Below are positions 32,810 to 45,189 of a DNA stretch of 64,000 nt, one piece after another. Position numbers and translations under genes: made by a program. Position 1 is the stretch's first letter. Each line of letters starts with the position of its first letter. Source of the stretch: Prunus persica (taxonomy: Eukaryota > Streptophyta > Magnoliopsida > Rosales > Rosaceae); NCBI RefSeq assembly GCF_000346465.2, contig NC_034012.1, positions 20,264,377-20,328,376 on the forward strand. The letters run 5' to 3'. The notes under the pieces were generated by a model. It was not told the DNA's origin and searched no databases. It saw only the letters and a program-made list of their open reading frames with translations.

Positions 32810-33370
32810 CCAGTGGCGGACCTATTAAGGCACAAGGAGGTGCAGCTGCAGCTCCTCTCGTTGGAAAAATTATTGTAAGTGCTTCAAATTGCCGCTTTGC
32901 TCAGTTGGTGGTGGTGTACAGATTACCTTATTGTTATATTACTCCATTTACTTAAGTTTATAATGTAAATAAGGAAATACCCCCCATTTGGATTCAAATA
33001 AAAATACTAGAAAATCAAATTCCCACCAATACGAAAAATCGATTTTAGTGCAAAATACGATTTAGGCTAAAAATGAAGGCTCATTAAGTCAATATATACT
33101 TCATAATAAAATCCCATAAAATCAAGTTTTCTTATTTGATGTGTAAGGAATAAAAGCTGCCAAAAATTATCTTGAGAAAATGATTATTTCGAAAAATTAT
33201 TTTTCATACTTAGTCAATATTTTTACATAAAACAATTTTTGATGTGTGATATGAATGCATGAAGGGACCTAAAGTCAATATAGGTAAAAAGCCTTATATG
33301 TTCAATCCACAAATAGCTTTTAGCTTTTCAAATTGCACCTCCGCTTAAAAATTCCTAGGTCCGCCAGTGG
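32810..33370. mobile_element. 561-bp non-autonomous TIR element (CCACTGGCGGACC family)
   Basis: Left end CCAGTGGCGGACCTA, right end TAGGTCCGCCAGTGG. It interrupts repeat copy 2; copy 3 has the corresponding sequence without it, so copy 3 shows the empty site. The termini resemble the CAGTGGCGGA ends of hAT/Tip100 elements. Related fragments lie at 5930 and 29015. No ORF of note. Confidence 0.75.
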
Positions 33371-33411
33371 TTGCCCATGCCTCCACTGTGACGGTTGTGG
33401 TTGTTAAACTG

Positions 33412-34215
33412 TAGAGTTTTATGTAGTTTGTCCTATTGTATTTTATTTCATCAAGTTTTCGATAGTATTTAACATTATTCAACGGCCAAAAAGAAAGAAT
33501 GAACATTCTCAAGCGTCCAAGTTATTGCTAACTGTTCTCTCAATTTCATCATTAAAATTCAACCACAAAATATCCAAACATTGCATTTATAAGACGATGA
33601 CTTTAACATATCACCTTACCTCTTAGAAAGAAAAGTGGAAGCGAGGTCTCAAGCCATCTCAACCACAAAAACTTGTTGATTGCTGGATATATTGTGGAAA
33701 ACGGAATCAGTGCATGTATGTAAAGAACTGTTCTCACATTCCTAAACAAATCCTTTCAATCGTATATAAAAATAAAATAAAATAATATATAATAATTGCA
33801 AAATTTTAGAAGGGTCAGCTCACCACTCTAATTATTCATTGATTCAGTCATTAGGGCCCCGCGGCACAGAACCATGTAAATCTGGAGGTCGATCTCTAGG
33901 TACGGCTTTTTTTTTTGCCAGGTTAATATTCTTCATCTTATGAAATTCTGTATCAATCTTCTCTTTTGCAATGATAATATAAAACTTTATTAATACTAAT
34001 TATGCTAAAGATTTGAATGATGTATGCATACATATACACATATGGCCCTTCTAGAGAGAGATTTCTATATTGGATGAAAGTTCAATTATCTAAACTGTTT
34101 TCAGCCTCTATTTAAATATCATCCTGACAAAAAGTTAGTTGAATTATTGGAAATCAATTTATACATTAAAAAAAAATAAGCGAATACAACATGGCGGAGA
34201 AGAAAATCTACCCTT
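33412..34215 (+). repeat. Receptor-kinase upstream region, copy 3
   Basis: Nearly collinear with copy 2 for about 800 bp, including the downstream GCATGTATGTAAAG, GGGTCAGCTCACCACTC and GCATACATATACACATATGGCCC parts, and ends at AACATGGCGGAGAAG. Confidence 0.75.
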
Positions 34216-34239
34216 GCCTCCACTTTGGCGGTGGTGGTT

Positions 34240-34563
34240 GTTAAACTGTAAAGTTTTATGTAGTTTGCCCTATTGTATTTTATTTCATCAAATTTTCAAT
34301 AGTATTTAACATTATTCAACGGCCAAAAAGAAAGAATGAACATTGTCAAGCGTCCAAGTTATTGCTAACTCTTCTCTCGATTTCATCATTAAAATTCAAC
34401 CACAAAATGTCCAAACATTGCATTTATAAGACAATGACTTTAACATACCACCTTACCTCTTAGAAAGAAAAGTGGAAGAGGGGTCTCAAGCCATCTCAAC
34501 CACAAAAACTTGTTGATCGCTGGATATATTGTGGAAAACGGAATCAGCGCATGTAGGTAAAGC
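34240..34563 (+). repeat. Receptor-kinase upstream region, copy 4 (truncated)
   Basis: Follows copy 3 directly and repeats its first 320 bp up to GCATGTAGGTAAAGCAT, where unrelated GC-rich sequence (an old LTR) begins. Confidence 0.75.
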
Positions 34564-35608
34564 ATTGAGGACCAAAAGGGTCACCCAAACAGTGCCCACG
34601 CGCCGGCAGCGTGTGGGTGCCCAGAGAAATTCATGCGATCGGAAAATCTCCAAACCGTCAGTCAAGACCTGTACCTACATGATAAGGACAACGAGTGGAG
34701 CAATTTTTGTTCTTGTTCCAAGCCCAAAAAGTGGCCGGAGATAGCCAGATCAAAGCTGGAAACATGCGATTTTAACCAAAATTTCACGGCCTCGATACGG
34801 CGGCGACATCCATCTACGCCGTTGCACAACCTAGGAAACAGCAAGAGGGAAGAGAGGGCTACCTGTTCCAATTGACGGCGCAGCTCGAGTTGGTCGGAAA
34901 CGTCACCGATGAAGGTGGCAGTTTCTGCCCTTTCTTCCCCTCGAAACCGCCGCCGAATACCAGGTTTTTGGTCAGAGATAAGAGCAAGTCCAGCGCTCTA
35001 CCCAAAACTAGGCAAAATGCTGCCCTCGCAAGCCCAACCCCCTCCAGCGCGCAAGAATGAGCCTGGGCAATCGGTGGGTCCCACCAACCCGGGCAGGCCT
35101 AAGGGCAAGTCTCGCCTGGGCTTCAGCCCGAGGGCAGTAACGTCAGTGCAAGGTAATTCAATTTTTTTTTTTATCGTTGGCTCGTGAATTACACGTGCGA
35201 ACGGTAAAAAAATTTGACTTCCGCGCGCTGACGTCGCCCCTGACAGACTCCAACGGGCATTTGACAGGTGTCGCAACCGGGCCTCTTCGATGGGTTTTTT
35301 TCCAGAAATCCGACGGTCCTCGTTTTTTTGGCTAAAAAAATTCCAAAAAAAATCGAAAAAAATTCTGAAATTTTTTTTAAAAAATACCAAAAAATTATGT
35401 ATTTTTTCCCTATAAATACCTAACCATTTTATTTACTTTCCACACCAAATCTTCATACAATTTCTTCTCCCTCCAATATTTTTTACTCTCCACTCACATT
35501 TTTCACTTCCCACACCAATTCTCCATACAAACTCTTCTCCTTCCAATATTTTTACTCTCCACTCACATTTTTCTACTACTTTCCATTTGTATAAATAAAA
35601 AAAAACAA

Positions 35609-36690
35609 ATGGCATCTTCTGTCAAAACCGAAGGCTCGTGGTCAACTCAGGAAGATATTGCGTTGTGTCAGTCTTGGGTGAACGTTAGTCATGACCTTAT
35701 CACGGGCAATGAGATGAAGTTCCATCATATGTGAAGCAAAATTCATGGAGAATTTTGTCAACGATCGAGTTCCATTCGGACCGAAATGACCTTGTCTAGT
35801 AGATGGAAACTTCTGAATAAAGAGTTAGGGAAATGGAGAAATGCCTTGACAAAAGCAAGGGAGAACATTCGAAGCGGTCAAAATCTTACTGATGAGGTAA
35901 AATATTTATAATTGTCATTTTAATCAATTTAATGTAACTTTTTTTTTATTGCATATTCTATTTCTTTTTCTTGCATAATCTTTTTTTTTTCTTTTTGCAT
36001 TTCCAATTTGTCTATATTTTATTGCATAATCAATTTTATTCTTGCATTTCAAAATAGTTTATATTTTCTTGCATAATAATTTTTTTTTTCCTTGCACTTC
36101 CAATTATTTATTTTTAATAGATCATCCAAGCAAAAATGTGTTTCGGTGCCATGGGGCAAGGCAAAAAAAGTTTCGTGCATTTTCAATGTTGGGAAGTTGT
36201 GAAGGATTGTTCGAGACTCAAAATTATTCCCCCCGGTCCGCTGGTTGTGTTGAATGAGACGCCGCTCCACGATTCGCCATCAACCGATTCGCCATTGGAC
36301 TCCCCAATGGAAACGGAGTCACCACTCCCACATCCGCCGACACCTATTGGGAGAAAGGCGGCAAAGACCAAGAGAGGGGGCACTTCGAACAATGAATGTG
36401 TACAATTATTGGAGCAAATAGCTAAGAATACCTCACTAAGAATTGAGAGAGACTTGAAAAGAGATGAAGCGGACATGGCACAAGAGGAAGCATTTGTAAT
36501 TCAACAACAGCATGCACAAGAAAAAGACATGGATGATAGAGAGATGAAAATCATGGCCATGGATACGAGCCATATGTCTCTTGAAACAAAGGCCTATTGG
36601 AAGCATAGACGAAGGGATGTGATGAGAAGAAAACTTTTCCATGACGACGGACCTAGCAATACGGATTGGTTAAATGATGAAAACCATTAG
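35609..36690 (+). pseudogene. Harbinger ORF1 (Myb/SANT and NAM-associated C-terminal domain), broken
   Basis: The ATG at 35609 opens GSWSTQEDIALCQSWVNVS, the trihelix/Myb-like start of plant Harbinger ORF1. A TGA at 35731-35733 stops it after about 40 codons, but the frame then continues (SSRWKLLNKELGKWRNAL) to a donor near 35896. The second exon starts near 36121 (IIQAKMCFGAMGQGKKSF) and ends at TAG 36688-36690 with the Glu/Arg-rich coiled C-terminus. The normal role is DNA binding with the transposase. One nonsense change disables it. Confidence 0.75.
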
Positions 36691-36979
36691 GTTATATTGA
36701 AACACCTTTGTTATATGTTGTATTGTTGTATTGTTGTATTGTTTCCTTTTCATTAAATAAAAAAAGCATTAAATAATATGATTATTTATTAAAAACATTT
36801 GAGCATCAAAACAAAGATTAATTAAAAACAAACCTTAATTTATTGCAAACAACACACAAAACAAACCATACATAAAAGCATAATAATAAAACAAAAGCAT
36901 AATTCCAAAAAACATCACACACAAAATAAAGCATAATTAAAAACAAAGCATACTTCCAAACAAAGCACTAATCTTGACT

Positions 36980-38338
36980 TCATCCATTGTGATTGCCTTT
37001 CATCTCCCACAAGTGCTCAATCAAGTCAACTTGACGTCTCTCGTGAACATATGAAGATTGCATTTCTTGATAACGATCAATCATGGGGTTGTTGAATCGA
37101 CCATCTCGAACTAACGGTTCGGGCTCCATTGGTAGTCCATTTGGTCCCATCGGCCTTTCATATATTCTTGTCAACGCCGTGTTCATGGGATCGGGTTCAA
37201 ACACCTCTAGAGCATCGTAGTCATACTCATCCTCCACAATCATGTTGTGAAGTATGATGCAAGTCATCATAATACTCCGCAACACCTCCTCATCTAGCAT
37301 CCGAGCAGCACCCCTAATAATTGCCCAATGAGCTTGCAAGATACCGAAACACCTTTCCACGTCTTTCCTGTAACCTTCTTGAAAGGAAGCAAAGCTTCTT
37401 TCCTTCTCGGATTGGGGATTCGGAATTGTTTTCACGAATGTCGTCCACCTAGGATAAATTCCGTCGGCAAGGTAGTACGCACTAGAGTATACGGTATCGT
37501 TGATTTGGTACTTGATCTGGGGGGAATGACCTCGCAATACCTCGTCGAACACCGGGGATTGACCAAGGACATTGAGGTCATTCTGAGATCTGGCAACCCC
37601 AAAGAAGGCATGCCAAACCCAACAGTCGAATGAAGCTACGGCCTCCAAAATTATACTTTTTTGGCCCTTCCGATTCCCGTACTCTCATTGCCAAGCAGTA
37701 GGACAATTCTTCCACTGCCAATGCATGCAATCAATGCTTCCAATCATGCCTGGAAAACCTCGAGTCTCTGCTTTTTGTAGCAGCCTTTGCAGATCCCTCG
37801 GCGTGGGTCTGCGAAGGTGCTCCCTCATGTACAAATTTTCCACTGCATCACAGAATCTCACCAAGCACTCTAGGATAGTTGATTTTCCCATCCTTGCAAT
37901 CTCATCCACCTGCTCTGCAGATGCCCCATAAGCAAGCATCCGCAAAGCAGCTGTAAGTTTTTGCTCCGGGATAAGACCCAAAACTCCAACAGCGTCATGC
38001 TTTTAAATGAAGTATGTGTCGTAATTACAAATATCATGCATGATTTTTTGAAACAAATGTGGATGCATTCTATATCTCTCTCGAAACTTATGACCAGGAT
38101 ATAACGAATTTGGGATAAAGTAATCCTCCAAGAGATTCTTACCCCGAGACTCCCTACGTCTGTCCACATTTGGGGCACGAGGACGACGGTGTTGCCTTGA
38201 TTGATTAAGCATACACACCACTGCTGCAAGCATTTGTTCCTCTTCTTCATCGGTGTCCATATCTTCTTCAGCACGTCTATGCCGGATTTCTTACCTTTCT
38301 TTCTGTTGCCTCTCCAACACCCTCCTCAAGTTTGACAT
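36980..38338 (-). pseudogene. Harbinger DDE transposase with three in-frame stops
   Basis: One frame from ATG 38336-38338 (MSNLRRVLERQQKER) to the stop at 36980, about 450 codons, with TAA after QQKER, TAA after YDTYFI and TGA after CPTAWQ. No frameshift. The three catalytic acids are still present: D in GSIDCMHW, D in LADGIYPRW and E in RKDVERCFGILQ, as expected for the DDE_Tnp_4 plant transposon family. With the stops no full transposase can be made, so the element is probably immobile on its own. Confidence 0.88.
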
Positions 38339-38339
38339 T

Positions 38340-38980
38340 GAGAGTAGAATGTGTTTTGTAAAATCTGGTAAATGAAGGAATAGATAAGAGATGGTGTGAG
38401 AGGTATGAGTTGATGGTGTAGTTTTATAGAGGGATTCAGAAGATAGAGATGACACGTGGCACAATTTTAGAGGGTGAAAATCTTATCTGAAATCTGAGAT
38501 TATAATTTTAAAAAAAATATTTGAAAATCTTATCTGACAGAGATGACATGTGGCACAATTTTAGAGGGTGAAAATCTTATTTGAAATATGAGATTATAAT
38601 TTTTTTTTTAAATATCTGAAAATCTTATCTGACATGGGACACGTGGCACAATTTTAGAGGGTGAAAATGTTATCTGAAATCTGAGATTATAATTTTTTTT
38701 AATGAATATCTGAAAATTTTATCTAGAATAAGACACGTGGCAACCGAGATTCTCATCCGAAAATCTTTTCAGAAAAATAAGGGACACGTGACAACCAAAA
38801 ATCTTATTCGAAAATTTAATTACAAAAGATTATCAAAATTAATGATTTAAAGTATAAAAAAAATAGGAAATAAAGTACAATGAATAATATTTGCCTTAGA
38901 CTTGTCCTAGACTTAGCCCTCATGGGTGGAACCACAAATGGCAAGGCTGCCACTATTCATGTGAATAGTGGCAGCCCTTG
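38340..38980. other. Non-coding part of Harbinger with short repeats
   Basis: Three or four imperfect copies of a unit of about 100 bp containing ACACGTGGCACAATTTTAGAGGGTGAAAAT and CTGAGATTATAATTTTTTT (38450-38720). No gene. Confidence 0.6.
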
Positions 38981-39789
38981 CTTGCCCTTGCCCTAGACTT
39001 AGCCCTTATGGGTGGAGTTGCTCTAAGGGGTGGGCTGGGTAGAGGAGAGAGAGAGAGGAAGAGTTTGCAAGTAGTGGCTTCGGAATTAGTGGCCAGACGG
39101 CGGCGTTCTAGCCGTCTAAAAATCGGCTAAAAAAATGGGGGGAAGGGCTCTCGCCGCACGGGAGGAGAGAGAGAGAGAGAGAAAATTCTGACTTTAAAAC
39201 TGAACTTCAAAATATTTACGGTTATGCCACTGGGCTTCCATAGATCGTAACTTCTTTATTAAAACTCCGATTTGAGCCCACTACGTGTCTACGGACTCAT
39301 CTCGATGTGCTCTACGCAACGGTACTACTAAAATCCCCAATTTCTTTCATGAACAAAAAGTCAATTTTTAAACCCATTAAAATATTCTCGAGATAAAATT
39401 TTATTTTTCTTGAATAATTTAATAATTAAATATTAATTTAGGATCATGTTATTACATAAATAATGGCATTAGATGTCAAATTACTGCATTTTGATTTTTG
39501 AGGAAAAAAAAAAGTTAAGTGGGCCATTCCCTGGTCACGCAGTATCGTTTGTAGGAGTTCGTCTGTGGTGCATCGGCTGTACCGGTACGCCGATCACATG
39601 CTAGTCACGTGGGCTTTTTTTTTAAAACAATTGAAACTGGTTGTTTTGGTTAACCAGTTAAAATGAGGAAAAAAAATCATGCTCCTTCAAAACCTAGGAT
39701 GCGTACTCGATTTCGTCTATCTCCTCCTCCATCGCTTTGCACAGCCACAGCTCTATTTCGTTGAAGTCACAGCTGCACAGCTTTCTATA

Positions 39790-39955
39790 GCCTGAAGAAG
39801 CTCCCCCCACTTCGTCTTCTCCATCTGAGGAGCAGATTTCAGCCAAAACCCAGAAACCCACTTCGTCTTCTCCATCTGAGGAGCAGATTTCAGCCAAAAC
39901 CCAGAAACCCACTTCGTCTTCTCCAGCTGCTTCCTCCATCTCGGTAAGTTCGTGT
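39790..39955 (+). repeat. 51-bp tandem duplication before a splice-donor-like site
   Basis: ACTTCGTCTTCTCCATCTGAGG and following bases are repeated with a 51-bp period (two full copies and part of a third, 39808-39930). The block ends at a consensus donor CTCG/GTAAGT at about 39951. It may be a first exon: the plus-strand frame is Ser/Pro/Glu-rich, but no good ATG matches it. The product is not recognised. Confidence 0.5.
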
Positions 39956-42060
39956 GTTGATTTTCGTTATGTGTAATTGATGGTTCTATTTAATTTATTC
40001 TTCTTTTGTGTGAATTTTGACCGGTGTGGCTGTAAATGAAATTTTGGGTTTTGCCATTTATTTGTTCCTTTTAAAATTTAATATGTGATTTACAATTTGG
40101 CTGTAAATGAGAATTTGGTAGATTATTGTGCAGTTGATTAAAGAATTTAGAAAATTAAAGTTATGTACTTAACGAACTGCTCTATTTTTGCTTTTCAGTA
40201 ACTTGCTGCTCTAGGTAAACATCGATTTGTCTTCCCTTTTTGTGCCAAAAGATAGACAACTCCAATTTTATCGCATATATTTTTATGTTCTGTAATGATT
40301 GTTAGTAAGTAATCTCTATTAAGTCAGCCAACCAGCTTTCATTTTCTCTTTTTTGGTAATTAAATCAAGGATTTTGTTATCATGTTTATATGATGTGAGT
40401 GAGGTGATTTTTGGTGCTGTAAATTGCTAATCACTAGTGATTTTGAATTGTTGTTTCAGTTTTTTCACTGAACAATTCCAGAAATTAATTATTCAAATTT
40501 TGTATTTCTTTTCCCACTCTGCATTTCTGCTGGGTTGTTATAGTGCCTCTTGATCTGATTGTATATATAAATACCCATGAGGCCTCTGATTGTGTATGAT
40601 TTAATTGTGGTGGGAACTTCACTTCACATAGGACTTGGCAAGCAAGTCGATGTTTCAGTAATTTGTTGGTTTTCTGAAGCCTGTATTGCAAGCATTAGTG
40701 CCTGGTATGAAGCACTCGTTTCAGTCTCTTAAGATATGCCATGTAGAAACCCGGAGATCATTTATGTACCCTTTATGTTGGTATGTGTTTGCTTGAATTC
40801 CAAATACTTGGAGGGTGTTGATATGTTTAAACTCAACTTTAAGAACTTGAAAGGGAAGATGGGGGTCTGTTGTGTGAACAAAAATTTATTAGGTAGTCAA
40901 AATATAAAGCTTCTGTTGGTCAGATTTTTGGTGTATTTGATTAGAGTCCTTCTGTACAGCCGAGCACGTGAATTTTTTTAAAATACAAGGGAAACCAGCT
41001 GACCTGGTCAACAAGTAAACGATTTCACGAGCTGCTGCTAAGGTGAACAGGTAAACGATTTCACATGCACACTCAGTTGACATTCTTCTTCCGCAAAGTG
41101 GTATGCTTCAACTTCAAACTGATAATCTTCATCATCTTCAAAGTCATTTTCTTCAACTCCTCTTCTGTAGAAAGTTTCTTCCTCCTTTCTGCAACCTCTC
41201 TCTCTCTTCTTTGACATCATTGTCAAAAACCACCTATTCTAGGGTTTGAATTTTGGGGAAAATTTTAGGGGTTAGCATTTTGGGTTGATAATAGGAATTG
41301 GAATTCAGTTTTTCCAGTCACTGGTGGGTTATTGGCACTCCTCTCGTCTGCAATCGAGCCCTTGTGAAAGCATTTGGTATTAGTTCCTTGTGAAGGTAAG
41401 TTAACATTGTTTTATGGTATTGTTAATTGAAATTCTGTGGTGATGACTTGGGGCAAGAGGGGAAGTAGGCTTCTCACATTCATGAGATGAAGTGGGTTTG
41501 TCATTTTGAAAGTGTCGTGAGGTGAAGTGGGTATCTCACATTCATGGTTGTAATGTTCATGCAATTGCATATCTCTATATGCAATTACTAATAGCCTGTA
41601 TGCAAATCCAAGTCATTGAATGCAATTAGAGTATATAGTTTTGTTTTCAAATTATGCAAGTGAGGTGATTTCGTGGTAGGTAGGTAGGTTTGACTGTGTT
41701 TTTGAATAATTTGTTATAGGGAGTAAAGTGTTCCGAAAGTGTAATGTTAGGCTTCGTTAAGATTTGGATTGGGATTTGAAATGAGTAAGAATCTCGGCCC
41801 AATAGAGAAATGCATGTGTGGGTTGTGTGCATTATCTATGCAATGTTATAATCGAGGGCTGATGCACTTGCAAGTAGTATCGAGCAATTGCATATCAGTA
41901 TATGCAATTACTAAGCAACTGTATGCAAATCCAGGTCGCCGTATTTTTTTAATTAAGCAATGTGATGTTGTGGTGTTTACGGGGTTTAGGGGGTATTAGG
42001 CTTTGGATTAGTATTCAAATTCTCGGCGCTAGAGACAATTGCATGATAGTGTTTTGTACT
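39956..42060. other. No recognisable gene
   Basis: A/T-rich sequence inside the Mutator-like composite. It could be introns and UTR of a transposon-borne gene running from 39700 to 42700 (T-rich tracts, no long ORF). A repeat of the left subterminal region lies near 40955-41010. Confidence 0.35.
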
Positions 42061-42075
42061 TGATTTGTGCAAGTT

Positions 42076-42700
42076 ATGGAAGCTCAAAAAAGGGGATCAA
42101 CAAAAGGAAAGCGCAAAGTCGACAGTAATGTGCAACAATCAAGAGTTGGCCGAGATGCATTTTTTAATTTCATGTAAGTTACACGTACATCTAAAAATCG
42201 GAAATGTAGTTGCTTAATATTATGATGGTTTTTTGATTAAAAATAAATGATTTACAAAAAAAAAAAAAAAGAAAAAAAAAGACATAAAATGGGGAAAGTG
42301 GCAAATGCAAAGTTGGACAATAAGGTGAGAGATGGCAATGGATTGGGTTAGTTTATTAATTATTTTATTAAAAAGGCTCTGTTAATGAGATTTTTTTTTC
42401 CAGGTACAAGAAGAGATTGCTAATAAATGGAGGAAATTAAACCTTAAAGAGAAGGCTACATATGGTTCTGCCTTGGAAGGTTCGAGTGGGCAAGTAAACG
42501 ACTCAGTGAATGAGAAGGGTTTTATCACTAGATGCAGCCCGGACCGATTCCAAAAAACACGCGTCTAAAGGAAGTAAGGGAGTTTGTTCGAAGAGTCGTC
42601 GACGAACAACTTGGCAAGTTGGCCGAACATGGTCCCTTCATCCCTCATCATCCCATCGCAAGGAAGCCAATAACACACTCCCAAGCAAAGTAGAAAGTTT
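42076..42700 (+). pseudogene. HMG-box-like gene fragment in three exons
   Basis: Exon a begins at ATG 42076 (basic start, then RVGRDAFFNF) and ends at a GTAAGT donor at 42174. Exon b is short, ending MGKVANAKLDNK at 42324 with donor GTGAGA. Exon c starts at 42404 after a T-rich tract and CAG and reads VQEEIANKWRKLNLKEKATY. Together these give the FFNFM, AN.KWR.L...EKA.Y pattern of an HMG box (DNA bending). After SVNEKGFITRCSPDRF the frame stops, while a neighbouring frame continues LKEVREFVRRVVDEQLGKLAEHG for 45 residues, so a frameshift or another intron is present. FITRCSPDRF resembles the start of MULE-associated second proteins. Likely decayed. Confidence 0.5.
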
Positions 42701-43787
42701 GACAGTAAGTCATAAGGGTTTACAGTTTACAAATTAGGTGTAATTGCATGTATATATCCCTATTTGCGCACAGTCAGGGTTCTTTTGTAATATAGCAAGT
42801 GCAATTGCATGACACGACCGTCGCACGTCATGTAATTCCATTATTCGCTTACAAATGGTTTTTTGGTTTTCTTCACGACATTGAAACATTTCACGACCAG
42901 ATTGAACCGCCTAGTTTCATTTGTTTGCTATGGTACATGTCTTGTTTCAATATTCATCCACTATAATTCTATTTTATTTCTATTACTTTGTATTTAGATA
43001 TAATTTAGATATAATAAATATAAGAATATATTGATTTTATACGAACATGACTCTCTCGTTTTCGATGCACTTCAGATTTTTTCTAAAGAACTAAAGAAAA
43101 CAAATTACAAATATAAAAATCTAATTTTTTTTGTTTAGAATTTATAATTATATAGAATTTTCTTCTATATACTATATAATATAATACTATATAACATATA
43201 ATAATATACTATATACCGGTACAGCCACTCACATGGGGGTGTTTTTAAAACAAGGGAAAACGGTTGTGTTGGTTAACAGGTTAAAAGCAAGGGGAAAAAT
43301 TGACGCGCCTCCTTCACGACACTCCTTCCCCTTCTTCCTAATACCTCACCTATCTTCTCTCTAGTTCATTTTCTTTCTGTTTGGCTCAATTCTAACATAA
43401 TATCATGACTGATTTCTCTTATTCACATGCTTGAATCTTGAGAACCCTCTTCTTAGAAATCCCAAATTTATTTGATTTCTTCTATTTCCCCAAATCTGAT
43501 TCACCTTTGATTCATTAAACTTCAACTATTATTTATTATGGCTTGTACTAAATCTCCAATTGCTGCCCTTTTACTAAATCCAAATGGAGCAGATGCACAC
43601 GAAGTTGCAGTCATGAGCTGATGAAAACTTCCTTCTCTTGCGAAATATGTGAAAAATGGAGAAGCTGGGATGGGTTTGATTGATTTTTGGGTTTAATTGA
43701 TTTTTCATGTTCGGGTTTGATGGAGCTGTGTTGGATTCTTGATGTCTTGGTTTGATTGATTTTTGATACTTGTGTTTCTTTTAGACG

Positions 43788-43828
<41 letters not shown>

Positions 43829-45180
43829 CTGAGGGAATAGGGGAGGGGGAGAGGTGTCGGGAAGGGAAGGATGGGATGGGTTAGCTATTTTTACGTTTTT
43901 GCATCATGGTACGTGCAATTGCATGGTCTTTTTACAATTATCCAATTATTATGAGTAATTACATGTAAGTTCATAGTATGTCTTGAAATTTTATATGCAA
44001 TTATTTACAATGGATGTGCAATTGCACAACAATTCTAAGACATGCATTAACAACTGAAACATCAATAAAGGCGTAGTCTCTTTGAAATTCCTTCCACTAT
44101 TTGGAAATTGCATGGTTGTCAATACAAATGCTAACGACACAAATTACGTTCAATTACACATTACTCATATCGCAATTGAATTTATAACTTACATCCTAAA
44201 GTCGAATAAGTATAAGAAATCGCTATTACACTTCGTAACTGAGACCCTAAAGCCTAATAAGCCTAATTTAAATTAATAAAAAAAAACCCCTTAAATATCA
44301 ACATACCATCCATAAGTATCACTAATAATCCTATCGCTCAAAATAAGTGACCGATTAATTGGTTCCCATTTTTCTTGGCAAAAAAAACTGGTTCTCTTTT
44401 TTAATTGTTACATATACTATGTACTCATTAAAATATTATATTTGACTAAAAGAAATTAAAATATTATATAATAATGTATAGATACCCATAGAAAAGAATA
44501 ATTAGACTATCTATATTATATTTAGACAAAAAAAAAATGGATATAACTAATGTAAGGTTTAACATTGCAATTGAGAGTCATACTGTAAATCTAAACTATT
44601 TACTCGAGACCTGAATCCAATTTCTTCACCTCACAGAGATAAGGCCAAGGATTACAATATCAACCATGTAAATAATATAGGGCCTCCAATTTACGGTTAT
44701 TTCGGGGGATATATTATTATCGTCTTAGGTATCGGAAAAAAAAAGAAGAAGACAGATATAGGTATTGAAACACATAATTTTGGTATAAAACTTTCATAAA
44801 TGTTATGTACATTATCAATGAATGTATTGAACAAATAAAACTCAAAATTTACTAATAATAAGATATACATATGATGAAATATAAGTGGTATGTAATGCGT
44901 GTTAATGAAAAGTTTGAAAATAAAATGTTGATTGGAATGAATAAACCATGCATAAATCCATAGTTTGTTTTAACATTGGATTACAATTTAGATAAGTGTC
45001 CATCTACATAAATGAAGAGCTCCAATGAGGTTCAAACAATGAGGAACAACCATCTAGATTCATACAATAGTCATACCAAGTTACATAACCCGAGCAGTTT
45101 GTAAGCCATGTTTGAACATGGTGCACATAGGTCTCTCTTGAGCTCTCTACTATCTTCCCATATATGAGATAGTTAAGATT
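42701..45180. other. No recognisable gene; GA microsatellite
   Basis: A/T-rich. 43213-43300 repeats the left subterminal segment of the Mutator-like element. 43793-43823 is a (GA)n run. 42780-42850 and 43915-44040 contain repeated TGCAATTGCATG-type palindromic motifs that recur near 47730, 48165 and 48590. No ORF with protein-like features. Confidence 0.45.
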
Positions 45181-45189
45181 AACCCAACT

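Larger units (their letters stand above)
34982..39023. mobile_element. PIF/Harbinger DNA transposon, 4042 bp, TAA target duplication
   Basis: Ends GAGCAAGTCCA...GTGGAGTTGCTC are inverted (GAGCAA(G/C)TCCA) and flanked by TAA at 34979-34981 and 39024-39026, the 3-bp duplication of this superfamily. It carries the two usual genes in convergent order: a Myb/NAM-like ORF1 on the plus strand and a DDE transposase on the minus strand. Both are interrupted by stops. About 38430-38860 is A/T-rich with repeated CACGTGGCA motifs. Confidence 0.88.
34564..39450 (-). repeat. Old LTR fragment, split by a Harbinger element
   Basis: Two pieces, 34564-34981 and 39024-39450. The right piece on the minus strand matches the start of the LTR-like sequence at 61491: GATCCTAAATTAAT, AGAGCACA.CGAGATGAGTCCGTAGACAC, GTAGTGGGCTCA. 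The left piece (GC-rich, with GACCAACTCGAGC and GCGCGTGGGC motifs) resembles the part near 62040-62450. The Harbinger element at 34982-39023 was inserted between them. Confidence 0.55.

Noticed and set aside
38003..38274. Independent small gene at 38003-38260
   Set aside because: It is the N-terminal part of the Harbinger transposase, in the same frame and separated only by stop codons.
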